Source: Steroidobacter sp. (lineage in GTDB: Bacteria > Pseudomonadota > Gammaproteobacteria > Steroidobacterales > Steroidobacteraceae). Taken from it: a stretch of DNA of 64,000 bases. Each line of letters starts with the position of its first letter. Position 1 is the stretch's first letter. This document shows positions 1 to 9,045 of this stretch, in pieces. Position numbers and translations under genes: made by a program. The notes under the pieces were generated by a model. That model did not search any database. It was not told the origin of the DNA and saw only the letters and a list, made by a program, of their open reading frames with translations. The stretch spans positions 1 to 64,000 of the forward strand of contig JAICPY010000010.1 of the NCBI GenBank assembly GCA_025929585.1, read 5' to 3'.

Positions 1-60
1 AAGGCGACGCCTCTGACGATCCGCGAGTCACACGATCACGAATCACCCCTCTGCGAGATT

Positions 61-97
61 CCCTCCCCTGCTCGAGGGGGAGGGTTAGGGAGGGGGC
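61..97. repeat. G/C palindrome upstream of first gene
   Basis: CCCTCCCC, then a short TGCTCGA spacer, then GGGGGAGGG, forms a near-perfect hairpin that continues as GGGTTAGGGAGGGGG. It is one of many intergenic palindromes in this window made from a short iterated word. No gene is seen in positions 1-334. Confidence 0.5.
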
Positions 98-104
98 CTC
101 TTGA

Positions 105-230
105 AACACAGTCCACAGTCTTGCAGCTAGAGGGTGCAACGGGCGAAGACGCGGAACGCGGCCAACGGAAACCCTCGAAGGGAGAGTCCCTCCCCTCGAC
201 CTGCGGACTGCGGACTGCGGACTGCGGCTA
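105..230. repeat. Iterated GGACTGC element
   Basis: The left part carries CAGTCCACAGTC and the right part four iterations of the word CTGCGGA/GGACTGC (about 200-228), so the same word lies on both strands around a central spacer. A single further copy (GGACTGTGGACTGC) occurs near 51268. Function is unknown. Confidence 0.5.
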
Positions 231-334
231 GATTCTCCCACTCCACCCTTCTTTACATCTCGCTTCTTCCTCTCCCACGCGGTCGCGCTATGCTGCGCGC
301 GCTCGGAGACTCAACAACTCGAACAGGAGGTCAC

Positions 335-1891
335 GTGCATTCCTTGCAAGGCCGAACCAAGATGCTCGCAGTCGCCGCTTTGGGAAGCGGACTTATCTGT
401 GCACTTTCACCGCTCGCTTACGCATCACCGAATGGGGGACCGATGGGAGTGTTCACCTCGCACGCCGATATTGGCGAGCCGAAGCTCAAAGGTGCGGCGA
501 CATACAACGCGGCGACGCAGGAATATCGGCTGACCGCAGGCGGCACGAACGTCTGGGGCGAGCGCGATGAGTTTCATTTTGCTTCGCGGACGATGAAGGG
601 TGACTTCATTCTGCAAGCACGTACGGAGTTCGTCGGCGCCGGTGTCGATCCCCACCGCAAGGCAGGCTGGATGGTTCGTCAAGGATTAGACGCGGATGCC
701 CCATATGTCGATGCGGTCGTGCATGGCGATGGACTCACCTCGCTCCAGTTCCGGCGCCAGAAAGGCGGCATCACCGAGCAAATCGAATCGACAGTGAAAG
801 GCGCGGACGTCATTCAGCTCGAACGACGTGCCGGCACGTATACCTTCTCGGCGGCGCGCTTCGGCGATCCATTCTCGGCCGTGAAGATCGCCGATCTGCC
901 GCTAGGCGATGAAGTGCAAATCGGATTGTTCTTGAGCTCCCACAATCCGGACGTGATCGAACAGATCGTATTCCGCGACGTGAGGGTCATCCGTCCCGCG
1001 AAGCCTGATTTCACTCCTTATCGTGACTACATCGGCAGTCAGCTAGAGCTGCTCGATGTCAGAACGGGACACCGCCACATTTGGCATCGCTCGCAGCTGC
1101 CCTTCGAGGCTCCGAACTGGACTCCGGATGGCGCCGCGGTGATCTTCAACGCAAGCGGCTCAAATCCGGATTGGCGCGGACGGCTGTATCGCTATGACTT
1201 CAGCACGCGTCAGCCGACCCTCATCGACACTGGTTTCGCAATTCGCAACAACAACGACCATGTGTTGTCCTTCGACGGCAAGATGATGGGCATCTCCGAT
1301 CAAAGCACGGATCAAGGTCAATCCACGATTTTCACTCTGCCAAGCACGGGTGGAGTGCCCAAGCGCATCACACCGCTCACGCCTTCTTATCTGCACGGCT
1401 GGTCGCCCGACGGTAAATTTCTCGTTTACACCGGCGGGCGCAAAGGTGAATTCGACATCTACAAAATTCCATCCGATGGAAGCGGTCCGGAGATTCGTCT
1501 GACGACTGCGAAAGGCGTCGATGACGGTCCGGAATACACACCGGATGGCAAGTACATTTACTTCAACTCCGTGCGCAGCGGCAAAATGCAGATTTGGCGC
1601 ATGACAGCGGATGGCAAGAATCAGGAACGCGTCACTCACGACGACTTCAACAATTGGTTCCCGCACATTTCGCCCGACGGCAAGTGGATCGCGATGATCA
1701 GCTATGGCGATGATGTCGCACCGCCCGAGCATCCTTACTACAAGCACACGTACCTGCGGCTCATGCCCATCGAAGGCGGCACACCCAAAGTGATTGCCTA
1801 TGTGTATGGCGGCCAAGGCACGATCAACGTTCCATCATGGTCCCCCGACAGCACGACGATCGCATTCGTCAGCAACACGGATGAGTTATAG
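335..1891 (+). CDS. Secreted TolB-like beta-propeller protein
   Basis: Predicted exported protein of 518 residues. I chose the GTG at 335 because AGGAGG lies at 325-330 and the product then begins with a good signal peptide: short basic N-region, hydrophobic core MLAVAALGSGLICAL, cleavage after AYA. An ATG at 362 is an alternative. The first ~200 residues resemble the concanavalin-like DUF1349 fold (FHFASRTMKGDF, AGWMVRQGL). The remainder carries repeated PD40/TolB blades with W/YTPDG, WSPDGK, ISPDGKW and WSPDST signatures. The family is usually annotated as a TolB-related periplasmic protein, but true Tol-Pal TolB is encoded beside tolA and pal, which are absent here. Its ligand or enzymatic role cannot be told from the sequence. 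Confidence 0.8.
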   Translation: MHSLQGRTKMLAVAALGSGLICALSPLAYASPNGGPMGVFTSHADIGEPKLKGAATYNAATQEYRLTAGGTNVWGERDEFHFASRTMKGDFILQARTEFVGAGVDPHRKAGWMVRQGLDADAPYVDAVVHGDGLTSLQFRRQKGGITEQIESTVKGADVIQLERRAGTYTFSAARFGDPFSAVKIADLPLGDEVQIGLFLSSHNPDVIEQIVFRDVRVIRPAKPDFTPYRDYIGSQLELLDVRTGHRHIWHRSQLPFEAPNWTPDGAAVIFNASGSNPDWRGRLYRYDFSTRQPTLIDTGFAIRNNNDHVLSFDGKMMGISDQSTDQGQSTIFTLPSTGGVPKRITPLTPSYLHGWSPDGKFLVYTGGRKGEFDIYKIPSDGSGPEIRLTTAKGVDDGPEYTPDGKYIYFNSVRSGKMQIWRMTADGKNQERVTHDDFNNWFPHISPDGKWIAMISYGDDVAPPEHPYYKHTYLRLMPIEGGTPKVIAYVYGGQGTINVPSWSPDSTTIAFVSNTDEL

Positions 1892-1892
1892 C

Positions 1893-1960
1893 TCTCGCGC
1901 TTGGCGCGAGAAACGCGACGAAGTGAGGGGTGAGCGAGTCTGAAGACGCTCACCCCTCGC
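1893..1960. terminator. Tandem hairpins after propeller gene
   Basis: Two hairpins follow the stop codon: CTCGCGC/GCGCGAG at 1894-1910 and a perfect 12-bp stem, GAGGGGTGAGCG (1925-1936) pairing with CGCTCACCCCTC (1947-1958). There is no T-tract, so this could be a bidirectional structural end or simply another palindromic repeat. Confidence 0.45.
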
Positions 1961-2147
1961 TCCTAAATGCAAGCCCACAAAACCATGCAGACCTAGTAGC
2001 CACACCTGCATGTTGCGAAGCGTGAGCGAAGCCATATGCGCGCACGACAACGTTGTCTGATCATTCTTACAGTATTAGACCCGCGTGCTTCCTACCTGTT
2101 GACCCTAAAGGTTGAGCGAATAGCCGATACGCAGTAAGGTTCGGTGG

Positions 2148-2903
2148 ATGCCGCACGACGCAGCCAGTCATGACGCGCGTTGGGCCTTGTTTCTCGATGT
2201 GGACGGCACTTTGCTCGAAATCGCCGCCACGCCCGAAAGCGTCTTCGTCTCCGAAAGCCTCAAGACATTGCTGAAGGAGGCGAGCGAGCGCCTCGACGGC
2301 GCACTCGCGCTCATCAGTGGTCGAGCAATCGCGGATCTCGACCGATTGTTTGCTCCACTGAAGTTCTGCGCCGCTGGCATCCATGGCGCCGAGCTCAGAG
2401 GCGCAGATGGACGCGTTGTTCGCGCAGCATTGAACACCACCGTATTGCGAGAAGCGCGCGAGGACTTGGAGAGCTTCGCCGCGCTGCATCCGGGAATTTT
2501 GCTCGAAGACAAGTCGTTCGCGCTGGCAGTGCACTTCCGACTTGCTCCTCATCTCGAAAGCACGGTACGCACGAAGCTGCACTCTGTGATGGATCGCGTT
2601 GGCGCTGACTACGTCCTGCAACCAGGCAAGCTCGTCTTCGAGATACGCCCCGCTGCTTGGACGAAGGGCACCGCGGTACGTTCGCTATTGAGCGACGCAC
2701 CATTCGCCGGGCGCATGCCGGTCTATATCGGCGATGATCTCACCGACGAGCATGCGTTCGAAGCAGTCAATGATTTGCGCGGCATCTCGGTTCGAGTAGG
2801 TGAGATCACCGCGACCAAAGCGCGGTTTCGCCTCGGGAACGTGGCACACGTTCAGCGCTGGTTGCGCGAGCCTTTCTTGGATGCTCTGGAACCCGTTGGC
2901 TGA
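2148..2903 (+). CDS. otsB: Trehalose-6-phosphate phosphatase
   Basis: HAD-superfamily phosphatase of 251 residues that removes phosphate from trehalose 6-phosphate, the second step of trehalose synthesis. Motif I, FLDVDGTLLEIA, gives the nucleophile Asp17 and general acid Asp19. The Ser/Thr motif LISGRA follows near residue 58, and the Mg-binding motif YIGDDLTDEHAFEA lies near residue 190. Length is normal for OtsB. It precedes otsA on the same strand with a 66-bp gap, so the two probably form an operon for osmotic and desiccation protection. The start at 2148 has only a weak ribosome site, so a few residues of uncertainty remain. Confidence 0.93.
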   Translation: MPHDAASHDARWALFLDVDGTLLEIAATPESVFVSESLKTLLKEASERLDGALALISGRAIADLDRLFAPLKFCAAGIHGAELRGADGRVVRAALNTTVLREAREDLESFAALHPGILLEDKSFALAVHFRLAPHLESTVRTKLHSVMDRVGADYVLQPGKLVFEIRPAAWTKGTAVRSLLSDAPFAGRMPVYIGDDLTDEHAFEAVNDLRGISVRVGEITATKARFRLGNVAHVQRWLREPFLDALEPVG

Positions 2904-2969
2904 TCATAGGAGGAATATTGTTTTGACGATCGCTCGACACTACATGCGGATTGATAGGAGCCCTCGCGG

Positions 2970-4385
2970 ATGGCGGCACGGCTAATCTGCGTATCCAATC
3001 GCGTGTCGCTCCCGCGCAAAGCGGCAGCGCCGGGCGGACTTGCTGTTGGCGTGCTCAGTGCATTGAAGCGCACCGGCGGAGTGTGGTTCGGATGGGGTGG
3101 AGATTTATCCGAAGACGACCCGTCCGAGCCCGAAATCCACATCCGAGACGGCGTCACGTACGCGCTGCTCGAGTTGCGCCGCGACTTATTCGAACCGTAC
3201 TACAACGGCTTTTCCAATGAATCCCTCTGGCCGCTGTTTCATTATATGCCGACGAAGTTTCGCTTCCGGCATGAAGAGCGCGAAGCCTATGAAGCAGTCA
3301 ACCGTCAGTTTGCTCAGAAGCTCGCGCCGCTCATCAAACCCAACGATGTCATCTGGGTACATGACTATCACCTGATCCCGCTCGCATCCCGTTTGCGTGA
3401 GCTTGGTGTACGCGTGCCGATCGGGTTCTTTCTGCATATTCCGTTTCCGTACATCGAAACGTTGCGAGTTCTGCCGACGTATGCAGAGCTGGTACGCGAC
3501 TTGACTGCCTACGATCTGGTCGGCTTTCAGGCCGACAGCGACTTGCGCTCCTTCCACTCCGCCGTCGCGCACTGCGTGGAAACCGCTCGAATCGAACCGG
3601 ACGGGCTGATCAGATTAGGCGATCGAAGCTTCAGAAGCGGTGTGTTCTCGATCGGCGTCGACGTAGAAGGAATTGAAGGAGAGGCCGCTCGCGCGGCAGA
3701 CACGCAAATCGTTCGCAAGATGGTCGATAGTCTCGTCGGCCGCAAACTCGTGATCGGTGTGGACCGTCTGGATTACAGCAAAGGACTCGTCGAGCGCTTC
3801 TCGGCTTACGAACAGTTTCTGGAAACGTTTCCCGATAACCGCGGGCACGTCACGTATTTGCAGATTGCCCCGCTGTCACGCAAGGACGTGCAGTCATACG
3901 CAGAAATTCGCCGTTCACTGGAGCAGGCATCCGGACGGACGAATGGGCGCTTTGCGGATGCGGACTGGACACCGATTCGTTATCTCAATCGCAACTTCCC
4001 GCACGAATCTTTGATGGGATTCTTGCGGGCTGCGCAGGTTGGATTGGTTACCCCGCTTCGCGACGGGATGAACTTGGTCGCGAAGGAATATCTAGCCGCC
4101 CAGGATCCGGCGGATCCTGGCGTGCTCGTGCTGTCTCAATTGGCGGGCGCAGCTCGCGAGCTGAGTGCTGCGCTGCAAATCAATCCTTACGATTCCCGCG
4201 CCGTCGGGCATGCCATTCAAACCGCTCTCACGATGTCGCTCAGCGAACGCCGCGATAGACATTCTGCCATGCTCGAAATACTGCGCTCCAACGACATCGG
4301 AGTATGGGCAAATCGCTTCATTTCGACTTTGCGTCAGACTCGCGAGTCGCCCTCGCCCGTTTCGAGACTACCGGCGGTGGGGTGA
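2970..4385 (+). CDS. otsA: Trehalose-6-phosphate synthase (GT20)
   Basis: Retaining glycosyltransferase of family GT20, 471 residues, joining UDP-glucose and glucose 6-phosphate to give trehalose 6-phosphate in the cytoplasm. The N-terminus RLICVSNRVSLPRK is the usual donor-loop start, and WVHDYHL, GFFLHIPFP and DRLDYSKGL are active-site signatures. RDGMNLVAKEY near residue 370 binds the nucleotide sugar. TAGGAG lies about 9 bases before the ATG. The partner phosphatase otsB is just upstream. The C-terminal ~20 residues are Ser/Pro/Arg rich and not conserved. Confidence 0.95.
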   Translation: MAARLICVSNRVSLPRKAAAPGGLAVGVLSALKRTGGVWFGWGGDLSEDDPSEPEIHIRDGVTYALLELRRDLFEPYYNGFSNESLWPLFHYMPTKFRFRHEEREAYEAVNRQFAQKLAPLIKPNDVIWVHDYHLIPLASRLRELGVRVPIGFFLHIPFPYIETLRVLPTYAELVRDLTAYDLVGFQADSDLRSFHSAVAHCVETARIEPDGLIRLGDRSFRSGVFSIGVDVEGIEGEAARAADTQIVRKMVDSLVGRKLVIGVDRLDYSKGLVERFSAYEQFLETFPDNRGHVTYLQIAPLSRKDVQSYAEIRRSLEQASGRTNGRFADADWTPIRYLNRNFPHESLMGFLRAAQVGLVTPLRDGMNLVAKEYLAAQDPADPGVLVLSQLAGAARELSAALQINPYDSRAVGHAIQTALTMSLSERRDRHSAMLEILRSNDIGVWANRFISTLRQTRESPSPVSRLPAVG

Positions 4386-4404
4386 GTGTGAGTGGAAGAA
4401 GCGG

Positions 4405-4530
4405 GTAGTGACTAGCGGGTCGCGGGTCGCAAGAGAAGAGGCAAGCGAGTGCTACCGCTCCGACGACCCGCCAATCTCTGACGACCCGCTAATCAGGAGT
4501 CACGAATCACTACTCCTGATCACTACTCCT
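4405..4530. repeat. Palindromic iterated GCGGGTCG element
   Basis: Between the convergent ends of otsA and azurin, the left arm (about 4405-4430) reads GTAGTGACTAGCGGGTCGCG and the right arm (about 4461-4515) repeats GACGACCCGC twice, followed by TAATCAGGAGTCACG and ACTACTCC. The word GCGGGTCG is therefore iterated on both strands around a ~30-bp centre. It may double as a bidirectional terminator. Confidence 0.6.
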
Positions 4531-4994
4531 CAGCCGCCGAAGACTAGCTTGCCCTTCATCAGCGACCAGTGGCCGGGGAACGAGCAGAAGAAGGTGTAAT
4601 CGCCGCCTTTCGTGAGCTTCGAGGTCGGGAACTTGATCGTCGTCGACTCACCGCCGCCCACTAGCTTTGTCGCGACGATCACACGCGCGTCGTCCTTCGG
4701 TACATAGTTATTGGCGGGGCCGGCCGAGGTGCCTGCGGTCGCCACGGCTTGGAAATCCGCGGTCTTCGTGAGAACCCAATTGTGACCCATCGCTGTCACG
4801 GGCAACTTGCCGGAATGCTTGAGCGTGAGCTCGACTTCGGTGCAGTCGGCGGCAACTGGGATGGACGTCTTGCTGAACTGCATTTGATCGTTGCCTTCGA
4901 TGCTGACGGCACACGTCTTCGCGAAGGCGACCGAGCTCATGGCGCTCAACAGTCCCGAAAGCAATACGACCTTTAAAACTTTGGAGGTAGCCAT
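4530..4994 (-). CDS. azu: Azurin, periplasmic blue copper protein
   Basis: Small periplasmic electron carrier of 154 residues including its signal peptide. The chosen ATG (4994) follows AGGTGG on the minus strand and gives a clear signal peptide (VLKVVLLSGLLSAMSSVAFA) before the mature start KTCAVSIEGND. All copper ligands of the azurin fold are visible: Gly-His in AMGHNW, then Cys, His and Met in CSFPGHWSLMKG. The disulfide Cys near the mature N-terminus pairs with the Cys in ADCTEV. Azurins accept electrons from cytochromes c and pass them to terminal oxidases or to nitrite or peroxide reductases. A caa3-type oxidase operon lies 1.5 kb downstream, a plausible but unproven partner. Confidence 0.95.
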   Translation of the reverse strand: MATSKVLKVVLLSGLLSAMSSVAFAKTCAVSIEGNDQMQFSKTSIPVAADCTEVELTLKHSGKLPVTAMGHNWVLTKTADFQAVATAGTSAGPANNYVPKDDARVIVATKLVGGGESTTIKFPTSKLTKGGDYTFFCSFPGHWSLMKGKLVFGG

Positions 4995-5227
4995 CAATCC
5001 ACCTATATGTGTGTAGGAACGACAAACCGACATTGAATCCGTGGCTGTGAATTGTCCGGTGCGGACGATGCGCTTTCAAGCTCCGTCTGATGCCAGCTCA
5101 TGAGTCTCCGCAATGCCATCCGAAGTTCCCGAGAGATGCCTCGGAGTGTTCAGGAACCGCGTCACGACTCAGGCATTGGTTCGGTGCGAAGGAATTTCTT
5201 CATCGTCCGTTCAGATTGGAGCTTTTG

Positions 5228-6031
5228 ATGCTACGCACGCTCGAAGACCTGAAACACATGACGATCGGTGCGACCGACGGTTCCATCGGCAAGGTTCGAG
5301 ACGCGTACTTCGACGATCAGAGCTGGACGATGCGATATATGGTCGTCGATACCGGCGGTTGGCTGAGCCGTCAGGTACTGATCACGCCGCTTGCGATCGA
5401 GCGGCTCGACTGGCCGGAACGACGGATCGATGTGCGAATGACGCGCGAGCAAATCAAGAACGGCCCCAACATCGACACCGAGAAGCCGGTCTCGCGTCAG
5501 CACGAGATGCTGTATCTGAATCATTACGGACTGCCCTATTACTGGGGCGGCCCGATGCTCTGGGGACCGACCGACTCCCCTCCCGGGCTGGGCGCAGAGG
5601 TACGCGCGGATTCTCCGCGGGCGATCCACCGATCGGACGAGGACCTCGACCGATCCACACATTCCGATCCGCACTTGCGAAGCTGCAAGGCAGTTTCCGG
5701 TTATCACATCGAAGCGAACGATGGCGGGATCGGACACATCGATGACTATCTATTCGACGATGAAAGTTGGGCGATTCGTTATTTGGTCATCGACACTCGC
5801 AATTGGTTGCCGGGCAAGCGCGTCGTGATCTCCTCGGAATGGGTCGATCGCGTGAGCTGGAACGAGCACAAGGCCTACGTTGCGATGTCGCGGCAATCAC
5901 TGCGCGATGCCCCGGAATACGATCGCGATCTCACGATCCATGATCGAGCCGAGTCGGACCTCGTTAGTCCCCATGCAACGACCCAACGCCGAGCCAGCAT
6001 CTCATCGGCGCAACGCGACGACCATCATTGA
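5228..6031 (+). CDS. Tandem PRC-barrel protein
   Basis: Protein of 267 residues with two PRC-barrel domains separated by a ~60-residue linker. The first (about residues 5-80) contains DGSIGKVRDAYFDDQ and MRYMVVDTGGWL; the second (about 155-235) contains DGGIGHIDDYLFDDE and IRYLVIDTRNWL. The start is the ATG at 5228, preceded by GGAG at 5218-5221; a longer reading frame from 5090 lacks such a site. PRC barrels occur in the photosynthetic reaction-centre H subunit, RimM and many stress proteins, where they mediate protein contacts. No enzymatic motif is seen. It diverges from azurin across a 233-bp region. Confidence 0.85.
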   Translation: MLRTLEDLKHMTIGATDGSIGKVRDAYFDDQSWTMRYMVVDTGGWLSRQVLITPLAIERLDWPERRIDVRMTREQIKNGPNIDTEKPVSRQHEMLYLNHYGLPYYWGGPMLWGPTDSPPGLGAEVRADSPRAIHRSDEDLDRSTHSDPHLRSCKAVSGYHIEANDGGIGHIDDYLFDDESWAIRYLVIDTRNWLPGKRVVISSEWVDRVSWNEHKAYVAMSRQSLRDAPEYDRDLTIHDRAESDLVSPHATTQRRASISSAQRDDHH

Positions 6032-6059
6032 GAGACTCGATCTCTCCCGAGAAATCATC

Positions 6060-6146
6060 ATGCTGAAATTCCTAGCGAGTACCGTGGGCATTATTTTCCT
6101 GATCGGCCTGCTGGTCGTGATCGGTGTTCTCGCGCTGATCTTCTGA
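6060..6146 (+). CDS. Possible 28-residue membrane peptide
   Basis: A short reading frame, MLKFLASTVGIIFLIGLL..., ends in a single hydrophobic helix (VVIGVLALIF) and begins 28 bases after the PRC-barrel gene. The ribosome site (CGAGAAATC) is weak. The hydrophobic composition over its whole length argues against chance, but there is no family assignment. Confidence 0.35.
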   Translation: MLKFLASTVGIIFLIGLLVVIGVLALIF

Positions 6147-6157
6147 AGAACTCGCCG

Positions 6158-6529
6158 TCAACACTCGCTCGAGAGTAACCATACCGGCAGTACATTGAAG
6201 AACATCGCGAGTAACGCGATGAGGCTGATCGTCAGTGCTAAGAAGTACATGAATCCGGACGGTCCATCGTCACGATCGCGCCAGCGGCCAAGGACAACCC
6301 TCACCAATGCCGCAGTCGCTAATCCAGCGAGCAGGGTCACCGACGTGCCAATGAATGTGACGAACGGCACACCTGCGATCGAGGAGGCAGCGTAACCCTT
6401 GGCGCAGGCTACTGCGGCGACGACATAGACGATCAAGAAGTCCGCCGCCCAAATCAACAAGCCGCCGCACAACAGCAGCGCAGTCGGCGTGAACCGGTGA
6501 GTCGAGCTCGAATCGGAGGGAGGACTCAT
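6158..6529 (-). CDS. Small three-helix membrane protein of oxidase operon
   Basis: Protein of 123 residues with three or four hydrophobic segments (LLLCGGLLIWAADFLIVYV, GVPFVTFIGTSVTLLAGL, FMYFLALTISLIALLAMFF). Its ATG overlaps the stop of the fused oxidase subunit gene as ATGA, so it is translationally coupled as the last gene of the operon. Position, size and topology suggest a small oxidase subunit (subunit IV-like) or assembly partner. No haem or copper ligand motif is obvious, so the role is inferred from context only. Confidence 0.75.
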   Translation of the reverse strand: MSPPSDSSSTHRFTPTALLLCGGLLIWAADFLIVYVVAAVACAKGYAASSIAGVPFVTFIGTSVTLLAGLATAALVRVVLGRWRDRDDGPSGFMYFLALTISLIALLAMFFNVLPVWLLSSEC

Positions 6530-9045
6530 GAGAACAGTCGAGGCACCTGCAGCACGGCTAGTGCAACAACGCCCTGGGCCACCGAGTAGTGCCACATCAG
6601 ACGCGTGTTATCGAAGGTATTTCGCCGCCGATCATCGAGTAAACCTGCGATCAGACGTGCAATCGTGTAGCTGCCCATCAGCGCGAGCAACACCCCATGG
6701 AGTCCTTGCCAAGCCAATAGTGCATAGATCACCGCGCCGTATGCGTGTTCAGCAGGCTGCACGTTCGCGGTTGTGAAAGTATGCATGTTGGTTGCGAATG
6801 CAGCGATCACACACAGAATCGCACTGACGATTACCCCGCATATCGCAGCGCGGCTCGCCGCCTTTCGCAGCAAGACCTTGGCAATTGCGAATAGCAAACT
6901 GCTCAACGACCACAGCAATGCACACCCCACTGTCCAACTGAGCGAGGGAATGTCGAACGGCGCGGGCGGCCACCCTTGCGTGATAGTCCACAAATAGAAA
7001 TATGCAAATACCAGGCTCGCGAAGATCGAGCCATCGACGAGCATCAGCACGACCATTGCCCACCACGAATGCGATTTGCTGCCACTCGCGTGATCCGGAA
7101 GCTCGATTCCTTCACCGATGTGATACAGCTTAGCCGTCGGTGCCGGTTCGCTTTTCCACAGCCATTTGAAGATGCTCACGAGCGCAACGATTCCGCCCAG
7201 TGCGGACGCGACGAACATCTTCACCGTCAGAAAGAGAAAGAATGCGGCGGTGCCGACGCCCGCGAGCACCGGCAGCCAACTCGGTCCCGGTAATTTCAAT
7301 AGATATTCAGGCCGCGCATCGATCGGACTGGTCACGATCGTTTCTCGATGACCGGTCACAGTGTTCGGAAGATAGTGCTGACCCCGATCCACCTCTTCAC
7401 GCAAGCTCGGCGTGTCCCAAAGCGGCTCTCGACTCGTGATCCTTGGAATGCTGCGCACACCGTAGTTATCCAGCGGCAGCCATTCGAGCGTGCCCGCATT
7501 CCAAGGGTTGACGTTCACTTTCCCCGCGGGACGAAGGTGCAACAACAGATCGAGCAAGGCGATAAAGAATCCGGCTGCGAGAACGAAGGCGCCGATCGTC
7601 GACAACAGGTTCCAGATGTCCCAGCCCAAGGTGTCGGAGTAGGTCCACACTCGTCGTGGCATACCCAGCAAACCGGAAATATGCATCGGAAAGAACGCCA
7701 AGTTGAAACCCCCGAACATCAACCCGCAGGCCCACTTCCCCATGCGCTCCGAAAGCGGCCTGCCACTGACGAACGGCGCCCAGTAGTAGATGCCCGCAAA
7801 CACCGGGAACACCATGCCACCGATCAGTACATAGTGCAGATGCGCAACGACGAAGTACGTGTCATGCACCTGCCAGTCGTAAGGAGCGACCGCCAGCATG
7901 ACGCCGGTCAATCCTCCGAGAACGAAAATGCCGAAGAAGCCGAGGATGAACCATGTCGGTGTCGCGAGTTGCACCCTGCCTCGACGTAGAGTTGCGATCC
8001 ACGCGAACACTTGAATTCCAGCGGGAATAGCCACAGCCATGCTGGCGGCCGAGAAGAAGCTAGTCGTGAGATGCGGCATGCCGGTTGCAAACATGTGATG
8101 CACCCACAACGCGAACGAGATGAACCCGGTCGCAACGATCGCAAGCACAACCCACCGATAACCTACCAGCGGTATTTGTGCCATGGTCGGAACGATCATC
8201 GACACCAAACCAGCCGCGGGTAGAAAGATGATGTAGACATCGGGATGGCCGAACAGCCAGAACAGATGCTGCCACAACACCGGATCACCGCCCTGCTCAG
8301 CGATGAAGAATGGCCAATGAAAGGCACGTTCCAACTCGAGCAATGCTGTAGCAAGAATGACAGGTGGAAAACCGAAGATGATCATGCCGCCGACGATCAG
8401 CATCGCCCACACGTAGACAGGCATTTTGTCCAAAGTCATGCCTGGCGGTCGTGTGCGAAGGATGCCGACCACGATTTCGATCGCACCCGCGATCGCCGAG
8501 ATCTCGATGAAGCCGATCCCGAGCAACCAGAAATCCGACCGCAATCCCGGCGAAAATTCGAAGCTAGTGAGCGGCGGGTACATGAACCAGCCGCCATCCG
8601 GCGCTACATCGAAGAAGATCGTGGCGAAGAACACCAAACCGCCGACGAAATAAGCCCAGAACGCATATGCGGACAAGCGCGGAAAAGGCAGATCGCGTGC
8701 GCCTAGCATTGCGGGTAGCAGCAAAATTCCGATCGCCTCCACAACCGGCACAGCGAACAAGAACATCATCACCGAGCCGTGCATCGTGAACAGCTGGTTG
8801 TAGAGGTCGAAGTCGATCAGATCGTTCTCTGGCACCGCGAGCTGCAAGCGCATCATCAAGGCGAGAATGCCGCCCAGAACGAGGAACAGCAGTGCAGCAC
8901 CCACGTAGAACAGTCCGATCCAGGTATTGTTCACCGCCGAGAGGATTCGCCAGCCTTTCGGCGGCTCCCAGACGCTTTCCAATTGTTGGAGCTCGCCCGG
9001 CGGACGAGGGAGTGAATTCGGTAACCCGTGTGCTGGAGCAGTCAC
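6526..9045 (-). CDS. ctaD: Cytochrome c oxidase subunits I and III fusion
   Basis: Catalytic subunit of a haem-copper oxidase in the inner membrane, 839 residues, reducing oxygen to water and pumping protons. Residues 1 to ~560 are subunit I: low-spin haem His near residue 89 (MHGSVMMFLF), Cu-B ligands in GHPDVY (His267, cross-linking Tyr271) and VHHMF (His316-317), and haem ligands in HDTYFVVAHLHY (about 394-405). From ~640 a subunit III domain follows (WWAMVVLMLVDGSIFASLVF). I chose the GTG at 9045, overlapping the coxB stop as GTGA with GGAG 6-9 bases before it; a GTG at 9063 is also possible. I/III fusions are known from several caa3-type operons. No ctaB, ctaG or sco gene is nearby. Confidence 0.93.
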   Translation of the reverse strand: MTAPAHGLPNSLPRPPGELQQLESVWEPPKGWRILSAVNNTWIGLFYVGAALLFLVLGGILALMMRLQLAVPENDLIDFDLYNQLFTMHGSVMMFLFAVPVVEAIGILLLPAMLGARDLPFPRLSAYAFWAYFVGGLVFFATIFFDVAPDGGWFMYPPLTSFEFSPGLRSDFWLLGIGFIEISAIAGAIEIVVGILRTRPPGMTLDKMPVYVWAMLIVGGMIIFGFPPVILATALLELERAFHWPFFIAEQGGDPVLWQHLFWLFGHPDVYIIFLPAAGLVSMIVPTMAQIPLVGYRWVVLAIVATGFISFALWVHHMFATGMPHLTTSFFSAASMAVAIPAGIQVFAWIATLRRGRVQLATPTWFILGFFGIFVLGGLTGVMLAVAPYDWQVHDTYFVVAHLHYVLIGGMVFPVFAGIYYWAPFVSGRPLSERMGKWACGLMFGGFNLAFFPMHISGLLGMPRRVWTYSDTLGWDIWNLLSTIGAFVLAAGFFIALLDLLLHLRPAGKVNVNPWNAGTLEWLPLDNYGVRSIPRITSREPLWDTPSLREEVDRGQHYLPNTVTGHRETIVTSPIDARPEYLLKLPGPSWLPVLAGVGTAAFFLFLTVKMFVASALGGIVALVSIFKWLWKSEPAPTAKLYHIGEGIELPDHASGSKSHSWWAMVVLMLVDGSIFASLVFAYFYLWTITQGWPPAPFDIPSLSWTVGCALLWSLSSLLFAIAKVLLRKAASRAAICGVIVSAILCVIAAFATNMHTFTTANVQPAEHAYGAVIYALLAWQGLHGVLLALMGSYTIARLIAGLLDDRRRNTFDNTRLMWHYSVAQGVVALAVLQVPRLFS

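Noticed and set aside
202-228. Short tandem repeat looked like a CRISPR
   Set aside because: The unit is only 7 bases with no spacers; it belongs to the iterated-word palindrome class.
7348-7989. 213-residue open frame on the plus strand
   Set aside because: It is antisense to the fused oxidase gene, whose motifs are intact, and its composition (His/Gln/Arg-rich) is typical of a shadow frame.
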